Shown here: positions 1 through 10,354 of the stretch, one piece after another | Layout of the letters: every line of letters begins with the position of its first letter | Position numbering within the stretch: the stretch's first letter is position 1 | NCBI GenBank assembly: GCA_039602395.1 | Contig: JBCNJP010000013.1 | Coordinates: forward strand, 19,249,068 to 19,313,067 | DNA from: Deinandra increscens subsp. villosa | Lineage: Eukaryota; Streptophyta; Magnoliopsida; Asterales; Asteraceae | Reading direction: 5' to 3' | DNA length: 64,000 nt | Translations under genes and position numbers: made by a program | The notes under the pieces: generated by a model | The model's database searches: none | What the model saw: the letters and a program-made list of their open reading frames with translations, nothing else | Told to the model about the DNA's origin: nothing

Positions 1-648
1 ATGATCATGAGTTCAGAGGATAGTTAGTGAGTTGCAAGTGTTTGCTATTGTGGGTCGATTGTTGTTTTTGAGTTGAGAAACAAGAAACGATTGGTTGGGT
101 TTTATTATGAATATATTTAAGTGCTTGAATGTCCTGAGTTGTGTGTCAAGGAACGAGTGAAGATTCTAAACAGATTCGTAATTCTTGCTATTTCTTTGAC
201 CCCTTTAACTGATTTGACAAATATGAATTGAGCAAACTATAAATCATTCGACTGTCCAAACTCTAAAGGTTCTAATTAGATTCCTATTTTTGTGTTGCAG
301 CTCCGATGTCAAAATTACTTGGCTGTTGGCAAGAAATAATGCATTGAAGCAACATTTAAAAAACTATTTGTTTTCTTTTAAATATATATTTCTTTTATTT
401 TAAAACTTATTTGTTTTCTTTAATTTTCATCAAGTGAATGAAATTTACCATTGGTGAATCTTATTGTTTTTATTTTTATGTTTTTTTAAACTTAGCCGCG
501 CGATGCACGGGTATCAAATTAAATCATTAACTTCCATTAAGGGTAAAATAGGAATGGAATTATATTTTTATTGTATTACTTAAATCGTGGGGATCTGCCT
601 ACGTTCAGGTTGACTAATTTCAAATTTAAAACCAACCCTGTTTTTTCT
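1..648. other. intergenic, no gene recognised
   Basis: AT-rich DNA without a convincing coding region. A pyrimidine tract ending in TTGTGTTGCAG just before position 301 looks like a 3' splice acceptor, and could mark the last short exon of a gene to the left, but no recognisable protein follows. Around 495-515 an imperfect GC-rich hairpin (CCGCGCGATGCACGG) resembles a decayed Helitron 3' end. The last 15 bases, 634-648, are the left target-site duplication of the LINE that follows. Confidence 0.4.
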
Positions 649-921
649 GTTGGTGTACTAATATTTAGTTTCTGTCCACATGGTCAGTTTAATCTTCGCC
701 GGAATCTGATTTTCATCCTCATTAGCGTGCCGGTATTACTTCTTCGCCGCACAGCGGGTTAGTGATCTCTTCGGTGGGTTTTGTTAGGGTTCTCCCATCC
801 TCAGCATTGATTGTATCCTCTGTTGTGGGGTTTGAGATTGGTAGTACGAGTTGTCTCTAACGGGGCTTGAGATAGGATTTCTTCCGGCATCTTGTAGCGG
901 TCTGCTATCTTTCTGTTCTTC

Positions 922-2799
922 ATGGCGGCTCGTGGAAAGACACAGGAGAATGGAGGGGAATGGCAAACGGTTCAAAGACGCTCAATCAACAACAGGCTCA
1001 CTCATTCATTCTTCATTTCCGGTTTCCCAGACTATACTAGTGTGGATGACCTGAAGTTGGCGGTGAAGAATCTCGGGACGATTTCGGATGTTTTCATTGC
1101 CAGGAAACGTAGATTCAACAAGGAGAGATTCGGTTTCATTCGCTTTAGAAATCTCATTGATGTCCCCAAGGTAGAGAGAAGACTTAACGAGGTGAAGATT
1201 GGGAATCATCTACTCAAGGCTAATCTATCTTATGTTCCTCGCCCACATTCGAGGAACGTGACGGGTTCTGGGATTAATCCCGGTGGAAACAATGGGGTGC
1301 ATTCTGATGTTCATTTGAAATCGAAAGTTGTCGGTAAGTCTCAGGTGGGGGCTGTTTCTTCCGGTTTTTCATTTAGAGATGCTTTGTTGGGAAAGCCTAT
1401 ACAGGAGGTTCATGCATCGGATCCAGTTATTGGATCGTCGAGATGGAAAGAGTTTTCGATTCCGGAGGAAGCGGGAGACTATCCTGCCTCATTCTTTGGC
1501 CGGACCCTTCTGGGTGAAGCTCTGGATGCTCCAAATCTATGCAGCGTGAAATTTCTTCACAATGAAGGTGGTAGGGCGGATTTCGATGTGGTTTATGTTG
1601 GTGGCCTTCACGTTCTTTTAGTGTTCAATCAAAAGAAAGAAACTGAAGACTTCCTTAAAGACAAAGAATTATCTTGGAAAAAGTATTTTAAATCGTTAGA
1701 GTTATGGAAGGGGCAGACTTTTCCGAGAATGAGAATTGTTGGGTTAAAGATTATGGGTGTGCCTTTACACCTCAGGGATGACATTACCTTCGACACTATT
1801 GCTAAAGGATTCGGTAGAATCATTTGGCCTTCTCAATCTTCCTGGATGCTTGAGGATGTTTCGGGTGGTTCGGTCCATGTTCTTACCGATTCATGGAAAG
1901 TCATTGATGAAACGGTGATTATTCGCTGGAAGGACTCGGTTCATACTGTTATGATTAAAGAAGATTCGAAGCCATGGATTCCTAGTTTCTTGGAGGAAGA
2001 TAGTGCCTCATTGCCGGAGAAGTCGCCGGACCGATCCAGGGTGGAAGACGAAGGGGAGTGGGTCGAGGAGGAACGTTGGGACGACCCGGTAGTTGCAGAG
2101 ACTCCGCAAGGGATTGGTAGTAATGAAGGGGCGTGCATGGCAAAGGATGCGGCGGTTGTGGGTATTCCCGAGAAGAAAAATACATGTCAGGAGAATAATG
2201 ATGATGTTACGCTGTTTAATAGCCCTAGGAGATTTTGGGAGGAAGACCACATGGAGGAGTACCCAACATCTAAAATAAATTCGCCTGATGACGACAAGTA
2301 CGAAGGGAGTTATGGGCCGTTGGGCCAGGATGGGCTTGTTGTTGATGGGCCCTCGAATTCTGGGGATTTTTTTCTATCGGCTCCTGGGCCTTTAATTCCG
2401 GATCTTAATGGTTCTATGGCATCGGGTCAAGTTTCTCATGAGGAGACAGGTATCTCACTTCCTCCTCCATCTAAGGGTAACGTTTTACCGAAGAAACATC
2501 TGACGAATCTGAATTTGGGGCAAATGCACGGCGGGGGTGGTAAACGCATTTTTTGGAATTCAATTTCGAGGAAAAGAGGCGACGGTTCTCGCGCGCATTC
2601 GTTGGCTTCTGGGGACTCCATTAGGCCTTCTGTTTGGGGTTCTGAGGGTAGAGTAAATAAAGATACGCCTAAAATCGTGTTGGAGGAGGAAGTGTCCAGT
2701 ACAATCAGAGTAGGCAATTGCGTGGGTTTTGATTTCGAAGGATGTGAGGAGCAGGTGGCCGGGGTAATCAAAGGCACTGGGGGTCAAATCCGTTGCTAA
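922..2799 (+). CDS. LINE ORF1 protein (RRM + DUF4283-like)
   Basis: Intact 625-residue ORF. Residues about 30-105 form an RRM: FISGF matches RNP2 and GFIRFRN matches RNP1, with the usual spacing. Residues about 190-340 resemble the DUF4283 domain of plant LINE ORF1 proteins (KELSWKKYFKSLELWKGQ, then MRIVGLKIMGVPLHL). The C-terminal 270 residues are acidic or serine-rich and look disordered. In plant L1 elements this protein binds element RNA and forms the ribonucleoprotein used for target-primed reverse transcription; that role comes from the family. The ATG at 922 is the first in frame, immediately before the MAARGKTQ start usual for such proteins. No CCHC knuckle is seen, although many plant ORF1 proteins have one. 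The ORF2 remnant begins directly downstream. Confidence 0.85.
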   Translation: MAARGKTQENGGEWQTVQRRSINNRLTHSFFISGFPDYTSVDDLKLAVKNLGTISDVFIARKRRFNKERFGFIRFRNLIDVPKVERRLNEVKIGNHLLKANLSYVPRPHSRNVTGSGINPGGNNGVHSDVHLKSKVVGKSQVGAVSSGFSFRDALLGKPIQEVHASDPVIGSSRWKEFSIPEEAGDYPASFFGRTLLGEALDAPNLCSVKFLHNEGGRADFDVVYVGGLHVLLVFNQKKETEDFLKDKELSWKKYFKSLELWKGQTFPRMRIVGLKIMGVPLHLRDDITFDTIAKGFGRIIWPSQSSWMLEDVSGGSVHVLTDSWKVIDETVIIRWKDSVHTVMIKEDSKPWIPSFLEEDSASLPEKSPDRSRVEDEGEWVEEERWDDPVVAETPQGIGSNEGACMAKDAAVVGIPEKKNTCQENNDDVTLFNSPRRFWEEDHMEEYPTSKINSPDDDKYEGSYGPLGQDGLVVDGPSNSGDFFLSAPGPLIPDLNGSMASGQVSHEETGISLPPPSKGNVLPKKHLTNLNLGQMHGGGGKRIFWNSISRKRGDGSRAHSLASGDSIRPSVWGSEGRVNKDTPKIVLEEEVSSTIRVGNCVGFDFEGCEEQVAGVIKGTGGQIRC

Positions 2800-5700
2800 T
2801 GGATGTGCTTTCGCTTAATAGCTGTGGGTTGGGGGGGGGTCCAAAATTGACTGGATATCCAACTTGAAGAGAAGGCATAGGATAGCATTTATGTGTATCC
2901 AAGAGAGCAAGTGCTCTGATGCTAATCGTATTCCGGCTAGAGCCTTATGAGGGAATGATCATTGTGCCAATGGGAGTATGTTCTTGCTTGTGGCAATTCT
3001 GGTGGTCTGATTTCTGTTTGGGATCCCAAGATTTTTGCGTTGTCCAGATAAGTGAAAAACATCAGGAACTTGCTTTTAACGGTTGGGTAAGATTATAGGT
3101 TCTGATGTGGTTGTTAACATCTGCAACATATATGAGCCACAATCGCCTCGTGCTAAAGGAGAGTTATGGAACTTGATCATCAATCTTACAAGACCAGAGA
3201 TCTGGTTTATGGCTTCTTGCAGGTGACTTCAATGAGGTTAGGGTGCCTGAGGATAGACTTTATCTCTTCCTTCAATGCCCGGAGAGCGGAAGTGTTTAAC
3301 GACTTTATTGATCAAGGCTGGATTTTTTCGAGTATTCGATGGGAGGTTCGAGATTTACTTATTCTTATGGGCAGGGCATCAAATTCAGCAAGATCGATAG
3401 GTTCCTGGTTTGAGATGAGCTTTAGCAATACGTTGGCCTAACGCGAGTTTGTAACAGCGCTTACCACGTCTCTGGTCGGATCACAATCCTATTAGTGCTT
3501 GAAAGCTTTCTTCGGTGGACTTCGGACCTTCGCCGTTCCGCTTTTTCTCGTCATGGTTGACACACCCGGAGTATTAGAACGGTTGTGGAATAATGCTGCT
3601 GATTTCGGATGCTTTGTGTGGGGGAGGCTGATTATATTCTCCATTGTAAACTGAAGAAAGATTAAGGAGGCCATTAAAGCCGTGGAATATGCCCAATAGA
3701 AAGGGGACTGAGAATCGCAAATTTGGCGAGTTGGAGGAGGAGTGTAGCTGCCTGGGACTACCATCTTCTGAAACACGGTGTTTTATCGGAGGAGGAACGC
3801 CTCTTATGGGGCATATGCTAAGAATGAGTTTATTCAGATCTGGAAGAGGAGCGTAGGGCTGATTTGGCGCAAAAATCTCGTATCTCGATGGGCGGCTCTC
3901 GGCGATGATAATACAGCATATCTTCCATGGGCTACTATGAAACATAGAGCTGTGTCTAATCGCATTAATGGTATCCAGTGTTGGAAATGAATGGGTTGAG
4001 TGAGCCGGAGCAAATTAAGGAGCATGCCAGACGATTTTTTTGTCGAGAAATTTAAGTCTGACAGGGTTCCAAAAAGGCGTTGTATGTGTTGTAACGGATA
4101 TTAATCGTATTTCGGATGGGGAGGCACAGTTGCTTGACTGCCCCATTTTCGTTGGCGGAGATTAAACAGGCTGTCTGGGATTGTGGGGATGAGAAGGCTC
4201 CTGGTCCTGATGGCTTCAACTTCAAATTTATTAAACACTTTTGGGAGATTTTGGAAGCGGATTTTAAAAAGGTTCTGGATCTTTTTTTCGTGAAAGGTTC
4301 GATTAATAGATGTTGTGCTTCTTCTTTCATCTGCCTTATTCCCAAATCCCCGGATCCTCAATCATTTGATGACTTCAGACCTATTACTCTTTTGGGGTGC
4401 ATTAATAAGGTGGTCTCTAAGGTCTTAGGCCAACAGAATGAAACGGGTTATGAATTCTGTCATTTCGGATTGCCAAATGGCTTTTGTTGCTGGCAGAAAT
4501 ATAGTGGACGGACCGCTCATTATCAACGAAGTGATTTCATGGTTAAAGAGGGCTAAACGGGAGGCGTTGTTCTTCAAAATTGATTTTTATAAGGCGTATG
4601 ACTCGTTGGATTGGGATTTTTTGGACTCGGTTCTTACTCAAATGAACTTTCCTGAGTTATGGAGAAAATGGATTCGTGGAATTCTCCAAGCTTCTCGGTC
4701 ATCGATCCTTATCAATGGGTCGCCCGTCTAAAGAGTTTATTGGGCATCAAAGGGGTTAGGCAAGGCGACCCTCTATCGCCTTATTTATTCATAGTGGCTA
4801 TGGAGGCGTTTCACTTGATGATGTCAAAGGCGGTGAACATCGGGATTTTTCAGGGTATTTCGCTACCTAATAACGGTCCCCGTTTTATCGCATCTTCTCT
4901 TCGCTGACGATGTAATGATTATGGGGGAGTGGTCTAAACAGAATTTTTTCAAACTTACGGAGACTTCTTGTGGGGATTCTTCCTCGTGTCAGGTTTAAGG
5001 GTCAATTTATCTAAGTGTGGAGTAACGGGTGTTAACATCTCTTCTGACGAGATTAATGATAAAGCCGGGATTATGGGTTGCAAGGTTTGTTGCTTTCCTT
5101 TCGATTATTTGGGAATGTTAGTGGGTGCTAATATGAATAAGAAAAAGAATTGGAGTAAAGTTGAGGACACTTTTAAAAAAAGACTCACGGGTTGGAAAGC
5201 TAATTGCCTCTCTATGGGGGGTAGACTCACCCTTATCAAGTCGATTCTTGGATAGTCTTCCTACTTATTTCTTTTCGGTGTTTCGTGCGCCGAAAGCTGT
5301 TATAAACACTCTTGAAAGTATTAGAAGCAACTTTCTGTGGGGTGGCGATGAGACCCGGAAGAAGATTCATTGGGTTTCGAGGGAGTTGGTTTCTAAACCC
5401 AAGGACGCGGGGGGTTTGGGGCTCGTTCCTTTCCAGGTTTTCAACGCTTGTATGCTCTCTAAATGGGCTTGGAGATTTCAAACGGAGCAGAGTCGTTTGT
5501 GGTGGTCCGTGATCCATAGTCTGCACGCTAGAGAGGAGATTGTAACCTTCCTGCCTCTTCGTCCGAATGCCGCCGGCACATGGAAGGCTATAGTTAAGTC
5601 GCTGTCCTTTTTTAACTCCACAGGTTTTTGCTTTCGTGATCAGTGTTCTATTTCGAATGGTGTTTGGCGATGGAACATGGATAGCAGTGGATGTTTTTCT

Positions 5701-6249
5701 GTTAAATCGGTGCGAGACATGGTGGTGAAATCTAATTGTAATCAGGTTTCTATCCCTTTTCTTTGGAGCAAATCGGTCCCGGCCAAGGTTAATATCTTCG
5801 CTTGGAGAGCGTTTCTCGAAAGGCTTCCTACGAAAGACGCCTTAATCAGAAGACAGGTTGGAGTTAGTGATGATGTTTGTGCTTTATGTGGAGAGATGGC
5901 GGAATCCGTGAGCCATATATTCACTGGATGTTGTTTTTCGGATTTGATTTGGCAATTGGTGGCGCAATGGTGTAAGATTCCTCCAATTTTCGCCTTCTCT
6001 ATAACGGATATTTTTAATTCGGGCAAGGATTTGAACCTTCATAGTCATAAACTCAAGGCGCTGGAGATCGTTCTCCTTACGAGTTGCTGGATGATATGGA
6101 TTGAGAGGAACAAGGCGATCTTCAACCACCGTCCCCCGTCGATTCAAAGGGTGCTTACGAAGATTAAAAATTGGAGTTTTTTATGGTATTGTAATCGTAC
6201 TAAATGCCGATCCGTTAGTTGGCAGGATTGGTTTTCATTTTCTTTGTAA
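2800..6249 (+). pseudogene. LINE ORF2 (endonuclease / reverse transcriptase), frameshifted
   Basis: Remains of ORF2 are spread over all three plus-strand frames. 2800-4100 holds a poorly preserved AP-endonuclease-like domain. The RT begins near 4140 with the palm sequence DEKAPGPDGFNFKF, then FKIDFYKAYDSLDW, then GVRQGDPLSPYLF near 4755. The catalytic FADD is at 4900-4911. The thumb region follows (GFFLVSGLRVNLSK, then GWKANCLSMGGR). The last 362-codon open stretch, 5161-6249, carries the zf-RVT zinc-binding region (FAWRAFLERLPTKDAL, then CALCGEMAESVSHIFTGC). Frame changes occur at least near 4430, 4690, 4900, 4960 and 5250, and there are many stops in the endonuclease part. It is a clear pseudogene: the parts are in the right order and spacing but no full product is possible. 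Confidence 0.9.
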
Positions 6250-6322
6250 TGTTCTTTGCTTGTTTCGTCCTCTAGTTCCTTGCTAGAGTGTCTTTTAATG
6301 CCATTTGCCGTTCAAAAAAAAA

Positions 6323-6785
6323 AACCCTGTTTTTTCTAGTTTAACTAATTTAATATTAATATTCTTTTTTAAAGAGTCATATTAATATTATTAGGTTTGT
6401 AACTCGTGTGATACACGAGGCACTTGAAATCAATTGAAAACAGACCTCACATATATCCAAATACGACCACAAAATGATAAAAGAACTTTTTAAAAGACAT
6501 CAAAATGTAAAAAATATATCAGAGAATTTGATCACCACTTTAGTATGCCAACATCCTCATTATAAGATATTTCAGAAGCCAAACCTTGAAGAAACATATA
6601 AACGACCAAAAGATCATGTTTGGAAGATAGGATAAATTGGTAATACCTTGTGTAACATTGCATCGCTAGCTCATACATGTGGAAGGGCTTTTTGTCATCA
6701 CTTAAATAATCTTGTGATGTGATAGCTTCTTCAAATGGCAAAAATGCTAGCAAGAAAATGTATTTTAAATCAGATTTCCATTAAT
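6323..6785. other. spacer with LINE TSD and a possible gene fragment
   Basis: Begins with the right LINE target-site duplication (6323-6337). The minus strand has a 73-codon open stretch at 6532-6753 (begins MLAFLPFEEA, contains KPFHMYELAMQCYTRYYQF). Its composition looks protein-like, so it could be a captured exon fragment inside a Helitron whose 3' end lies at 6391, but I do not recognise it and it may be chance. No start context or splice sites support it as a gene. Confidence 0.3.
6391..6420 (-). mobile_element. Helitron 3' terminus (minus strand)
   Basis: Read on the minus strand there is a perfect short hairpin (CTCGTG, loop, CACGAG), then about 10 bases, then CTAA followed by T. This is the plant Helitron 3' signature: hairpin, CTRR, insertion before T. 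The matching 5' TC end, expected at higher coordinates, was not found, so the length is unknown. The element would include the possible gene fragment at 6532-6753. Confidence 0.55.
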
Positions 6786-7466
6786 CAGTGGCGGATACAT
6801 AAATTTTTTATACGGGGGCAAAATATGACCACAATAAAAGATGGGTCGGGTTATAAACATGTATTGTAACAACAAGTTGGATTATGAACATGTATTATAA
6901 ATAATAAAAAAAAAACTTATCATGCTATACCTAAAAAAAAATTACTTCTTAGGTTATGAAAAAGAATATACACCAATAAATGGTGCTTTAAAAAAGTTTT
7001 AATATTATCTACGTTTAATTTATTTCTAATTTTATTTGTAAAAGTCTATATTTGAAGATAATCCCTCTAAAAGTAAATTACATTAAATAGTATTCTAGGT
7101 TACTCGTAAACTTTAATAGCTACTTTAAGCAATGTGACATTCTAGACTTAAATAATAATATAGAAAAAGCCTAATAAATAGAATAAAATAACTTCTTTCT
7201 CCTCTTCTTCTTCACCATTCCCTCGTCCGCTATTAACCTTCAAATCCATGTTCCTTTCTTCCCTATTTTCAACATTTTCTTTTATACATGTGCCCCTATT
7301 AATATTGAAGATAAAATTGCTCATCTGGTTGATAAAGATGCCCTTTATCCATTCAAAATCAAGATTAACTTGAAAAATAACTTGATTTTATGAAGGGTTT
7401 TAACGATTTCAACACTTCATACGGGGGGCCTTCCCACCCCGTAAATTCAACATGGATTCGCCACTG
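6786..7466. mobile_element. hAT-like non-autonomous element (MITE)
   Basis: Starts CAGTGGCGGAT and ends ATTCGCCACTG, giving inverted termini of about 11 bases with one mismatch, of a kind common in plant hAT elements. ATTTCCAT stands at 6774-6781 and again at 7467-7474, an 8-base duplication as expected for hAT, but four extra bases (TTAA/TAAT) lie between the left copy and the terminus. A longer imperfect flank duplication (AATGTATTTTAAATCAGA at about 6758 and 7483) suggests a local rearrangement. No coding capacity inside. Confidence 0.6.
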
Positions 7467-7474
7467 ATTTCCAT

Positions 7475-7841
7475 CATTAAGAGAATGTATTTTAAATCAG
7501 AGTCCCATCATCATGACTGTTTTCACCCCATTCTCAACTTCAATAAAGCTAGCATGTAGTGTTATCTTAAGGAGAAAACCATGACCAATGCATCCCAATG
7601 AAGGATATTGTGGTAAAGAAAACATACCTCAACATTGACCGTGTTGACAACTTAGAAGAAATGGGTCGAAAAACATCATACTAAAGACATCTTGTAGGTT
7701 ACTCTTAGATTGTCACAACAATAATAATATTTTTCTAATCAAAATTCACACAATAATTGCGGGAGTTGATTTACATATCATCAAAAATTTTGAGCTTTTG
7801 AACTAACTCAACCCACTCATCTTGCCACCTTTAATCATATC
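7475..7841. other. intergenic, nothing recognised
   Basis: AT-rich spacer between the hAT-like element and the gypsy LTR. No ORF, repeat or signal that I can support. Confidence 0.4.
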
Positions 7842-8479
7842 TGATGACGTGGGTCCGGTCCGGCCTAGAACATATGAGGCCGCTCCTTACCAGGCCGAAC
7901 CAAGGACTCACTCTAACGACATATAATACGTCCGAGTAGGCCGCACGGCCTGCGTAGAACGCTGGAGACAGGCAATGATTGGCATATCATAAGCCAATCA
8001 TGCGCCGCTTTACCCAAAATGGGACTATAGGCTACATACCTATTGCACCTGCCCATACCGTTAGCCGCCAGGAGCATTAATGACGCATCGGACAAAGGTA
8101 AGACACTATAAATACCCCCCAACCACTTGGGGGGAAAGACACTTAATCCCTCCGGACTACAACTAGCTCCGGCACTAAACATCTCTCACGACCGCACGGC
8201 TGAGTAGATCTCCCACTTCCCCACACTCACATCCTATATGCACGAGGGTAGACCTGGGATGGCCATGATGTATCTGTCAGTCCCAGTCTGAGCCGGAGGA
8301 TAATCTCCCTCCTACGTTCTAACTCTTCCTTCGTGTCAGGTATCCAAGGCTAACACACCGAAGCAGCCAAGGTGCTCCAGGCCGGAGCAACTTGCCCCAC
8401 TCACCTTCCAGAAACACATTCACCAACCGGACCGGTTCATCCCTGATAGCCCGTCCGGCCGGGAACACCAGTTTCTACA
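7842..8479 (+). repeat. 5' LTR of gypsy element
   Basis: Begins TGATGACGTGG (TG could also be placed at 7845) and ends in CA at 8478-8479, immediately before TTGGCGCCATCC. About 638 bp. A second LTR is not available for comparison, so the left edge is set by the TG and by the change in base composition only. Confidence 0.65.
8107..8114 (+). promoter_or_regulatory. TATA box in gypsy LTR
   Basis: TATAAATA in a GC-rich setting inside the 5' LTR, followed by CCCCCC and the likely R region. Position within the LTR fits the start of the element's RNA. Confidence 0.65.
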
Positions 8480-8497
8480 TTGGCGCCATCCGTCGTT
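8480..8497 (+). other. primer-binding site of gypsy element
   Basis: TTGGCGCCATCCGTCG directly follows the CA end of the LTR. The GGCGCC core with this placement is usual for minus-strand primer-binding sites of plant gypsy elements. The exact tRNA partner was not determined. Confidence 0.6.
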
Positions 8498-8511
8498 ACA
8501 CGGCAGATACA

Positions 8512-10302
8512 ATGTCTTCGATACCTGAGACAACTCCCTCAGTTCCATCGCACGGTGGGACGGGGGAACGCACGAGCCTAACCAGGTCGCAATCACACCA
8601 GAGATGGTCGAAGCAAATTACGACCAATTGCAGCAAATGATGCAAAGGGTGGCCAGAGAAAGACGGCTAAAAGGAGTCCAAAATCAGCTCGACTTCACGA
8701 GCTACGAAGCAGACGAGAGGGATGGCCTTGACCTTCGCGAGGCCACCCCAACGCCGCCTGAGTCCCCTGAAAGGCGTCGTTTTCCTGGAACCACTTCCAG
8801 AAGTGTATTCACAGACAGCACGATAGTAACTAATCGGGCAAATGGGGCAGAAGGAGCACCCCTACTTCGGAGCAACGCCCGGGCCACCGCAACGGAGCAA
8901 AACAAAACAACAAGAAACTCGGGCCAGCCCACGCTCACGCAAGAAGGGAGCCGCCCGGCTGGAGCAATGTTCCAGACACCGCTGATGAGCACAGGATTCC
9001 CAACTTCTGCCCTACCACCTGAATACTTCCCTCTATGGGCCATGCAACAGTGGAAGCTGCTGTACGGAACCAACTCAGCTGCAGCCAACACATCCACCAC
9101 ACCACAGGTGCCGATAGTTAGTGGCTACACACCACTCGACGTTCACATTCCTAACGCACAAGGGACGGGACAGCCGTACGGCGACATGAACTTGGAAAAC
9201 CCCTTCGAGCAACCCATGTCGGCGGCACCCTACGTGCCACCAAGCAGGAGCAAGTTCAGTCGCGCCATAGAGAGGTTTGAATGCCCTCCGAAGACGAAGT
9301 TACCCTCGTCGGTGAAAACATACGATGGCAGCGGCGACCCGGAAGATCACATACATTCGTTCAAAGCAGCCGCAGAAATCATGAGATGGGCCGAGGCCGT
9401 CTGGTGCAAGATGTTCGTACAGACCCTAACCGGAGCCGCGCGGCTCTGGTTCAACGCACTACCGGACGGCAGTATTCGAGGGTTCGAAGAGCTCCGCGCA
9501 AGGTTCCTAACGCACTTCAGCCAACAGCGCCGATGCGTCAAGGACCCCATTGAGTTGCACAACATCCGACAGGGAGATTCAGAATCACTCCGGTCATTCA
9601 TAGAAAGGTTCAAGGCAGAATCCTTGCTCATAGGCAATGTGGACGAGCGACAAAGAATCTCAGGTTTTGTGCATGGCATACGTACAAGGCAGCTGATCAA
9701 AGAGCTAAGCGCCAGGGTTCCCGGAACCATGCAAGAGGCTCTCGACCGAGCGGAAGCCTTCATACGAGGTGAAGAAGCTGCACAGCTGCGCGACAACAGA
9801 GGATCCATTAGCTCAAGGTTAGGCCCACGGCAGGGCCAAGGGAAAGGTGACAAACGCCCATGGCAGCGCGGCAGTGACAGAAATGACTCACACGAGAAGA
9901 AAACGGGATTCGCGCCCTACGAGCGCCCGTCAAGCATGTCACACAGGCTTGGCGAAAGGGGCACAGGTTCAGGGAAGCTTACTCAAAACTCCGAAGGAGA
10001 TCCTGAAGACAGAAGAAGCCAGATTCAACTTCAAGCCGCCAAGGCCAATGGGCGACAAAGCCATCAACAGAAACATGGATAAGTATTGTGAGTTCCACGG
10101 CGACAAGGGTCACGACACCAACGAGTGCCACCAGTTGCGAAAGGAAATCGACAAAGCCGTGAAGACAGGCGAGCTGGCGCACCTGGTGCGGGAAGTAAAA
10201 GAAGAAAAAAGACCAAAGAAGGAAAAGGACGAAAAAGTAATTCTGATGGTTCACTCTAGACAGTTGAACGCGGCCAAAAACCAACCACGAATGGTGGGCT
10301 AA
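8512..10302 (+). pseudogene. gypsy gag (capsid and nucleocapsid), frameshifted
   Basis: A probable start at 8512 (MSSIPETTP) is followed by a frame change near 8600, then by a 492-codon open stretch, 8604-10082. It contains the retrotransposon gag/capsid domain: YDGSGDPEDHIHSF, then AVWCKMFVQTLTGAARLWFN, then RFLTHFSQQRR, at about residues 230-370. The frame changes again near 9960-10000. The second frame, to 10302, carries the nucleocapsid CCHC knuckle (YCEFHGDKGHDTNECHQL) near 10084. Gag assembles virus-like particles and packages element RNA. Two frame changes make this copy defective, unless one is a sequencing error. Confidence 0.85.
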
Positions 10303-10354
10303 CAGGCCGATACACTTCCCGCCGCTCGGTGACTCCCAACCAACGCTCGAACCA

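Larger units (their letters stand above)
649..6322 (+). mobile_element. L1-type LINE retrotransposon, full length, decayed
   Basis: The element carries an ORF1 with an RNA-binding domain, then an ORF2 with endonuclease, reverse transcriptase and a C-terminal zinc-binding region, then a short 3' UTR and an A-tail at about 6314-6322. The 15-base sequence AACCCTGTTTTTTCT is found exactly at 634-648 and again at 6323-6337, right after the A-tail. It is a perfect target-site duplication and fixes both ends. The span of about 5.7 kb is typical of a complete plant L1. ORF1 is intact, but ORF2 is broken by several frameshifts and stops, so the copy cannot move by itself. Confidence 0.93.

Noticed and set aside
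571..762. Short ORF before LINE ORF1
   Set aside because: It crosses the LINE insertion border at 648/649 and so cannot be an old gene; no homology seen.
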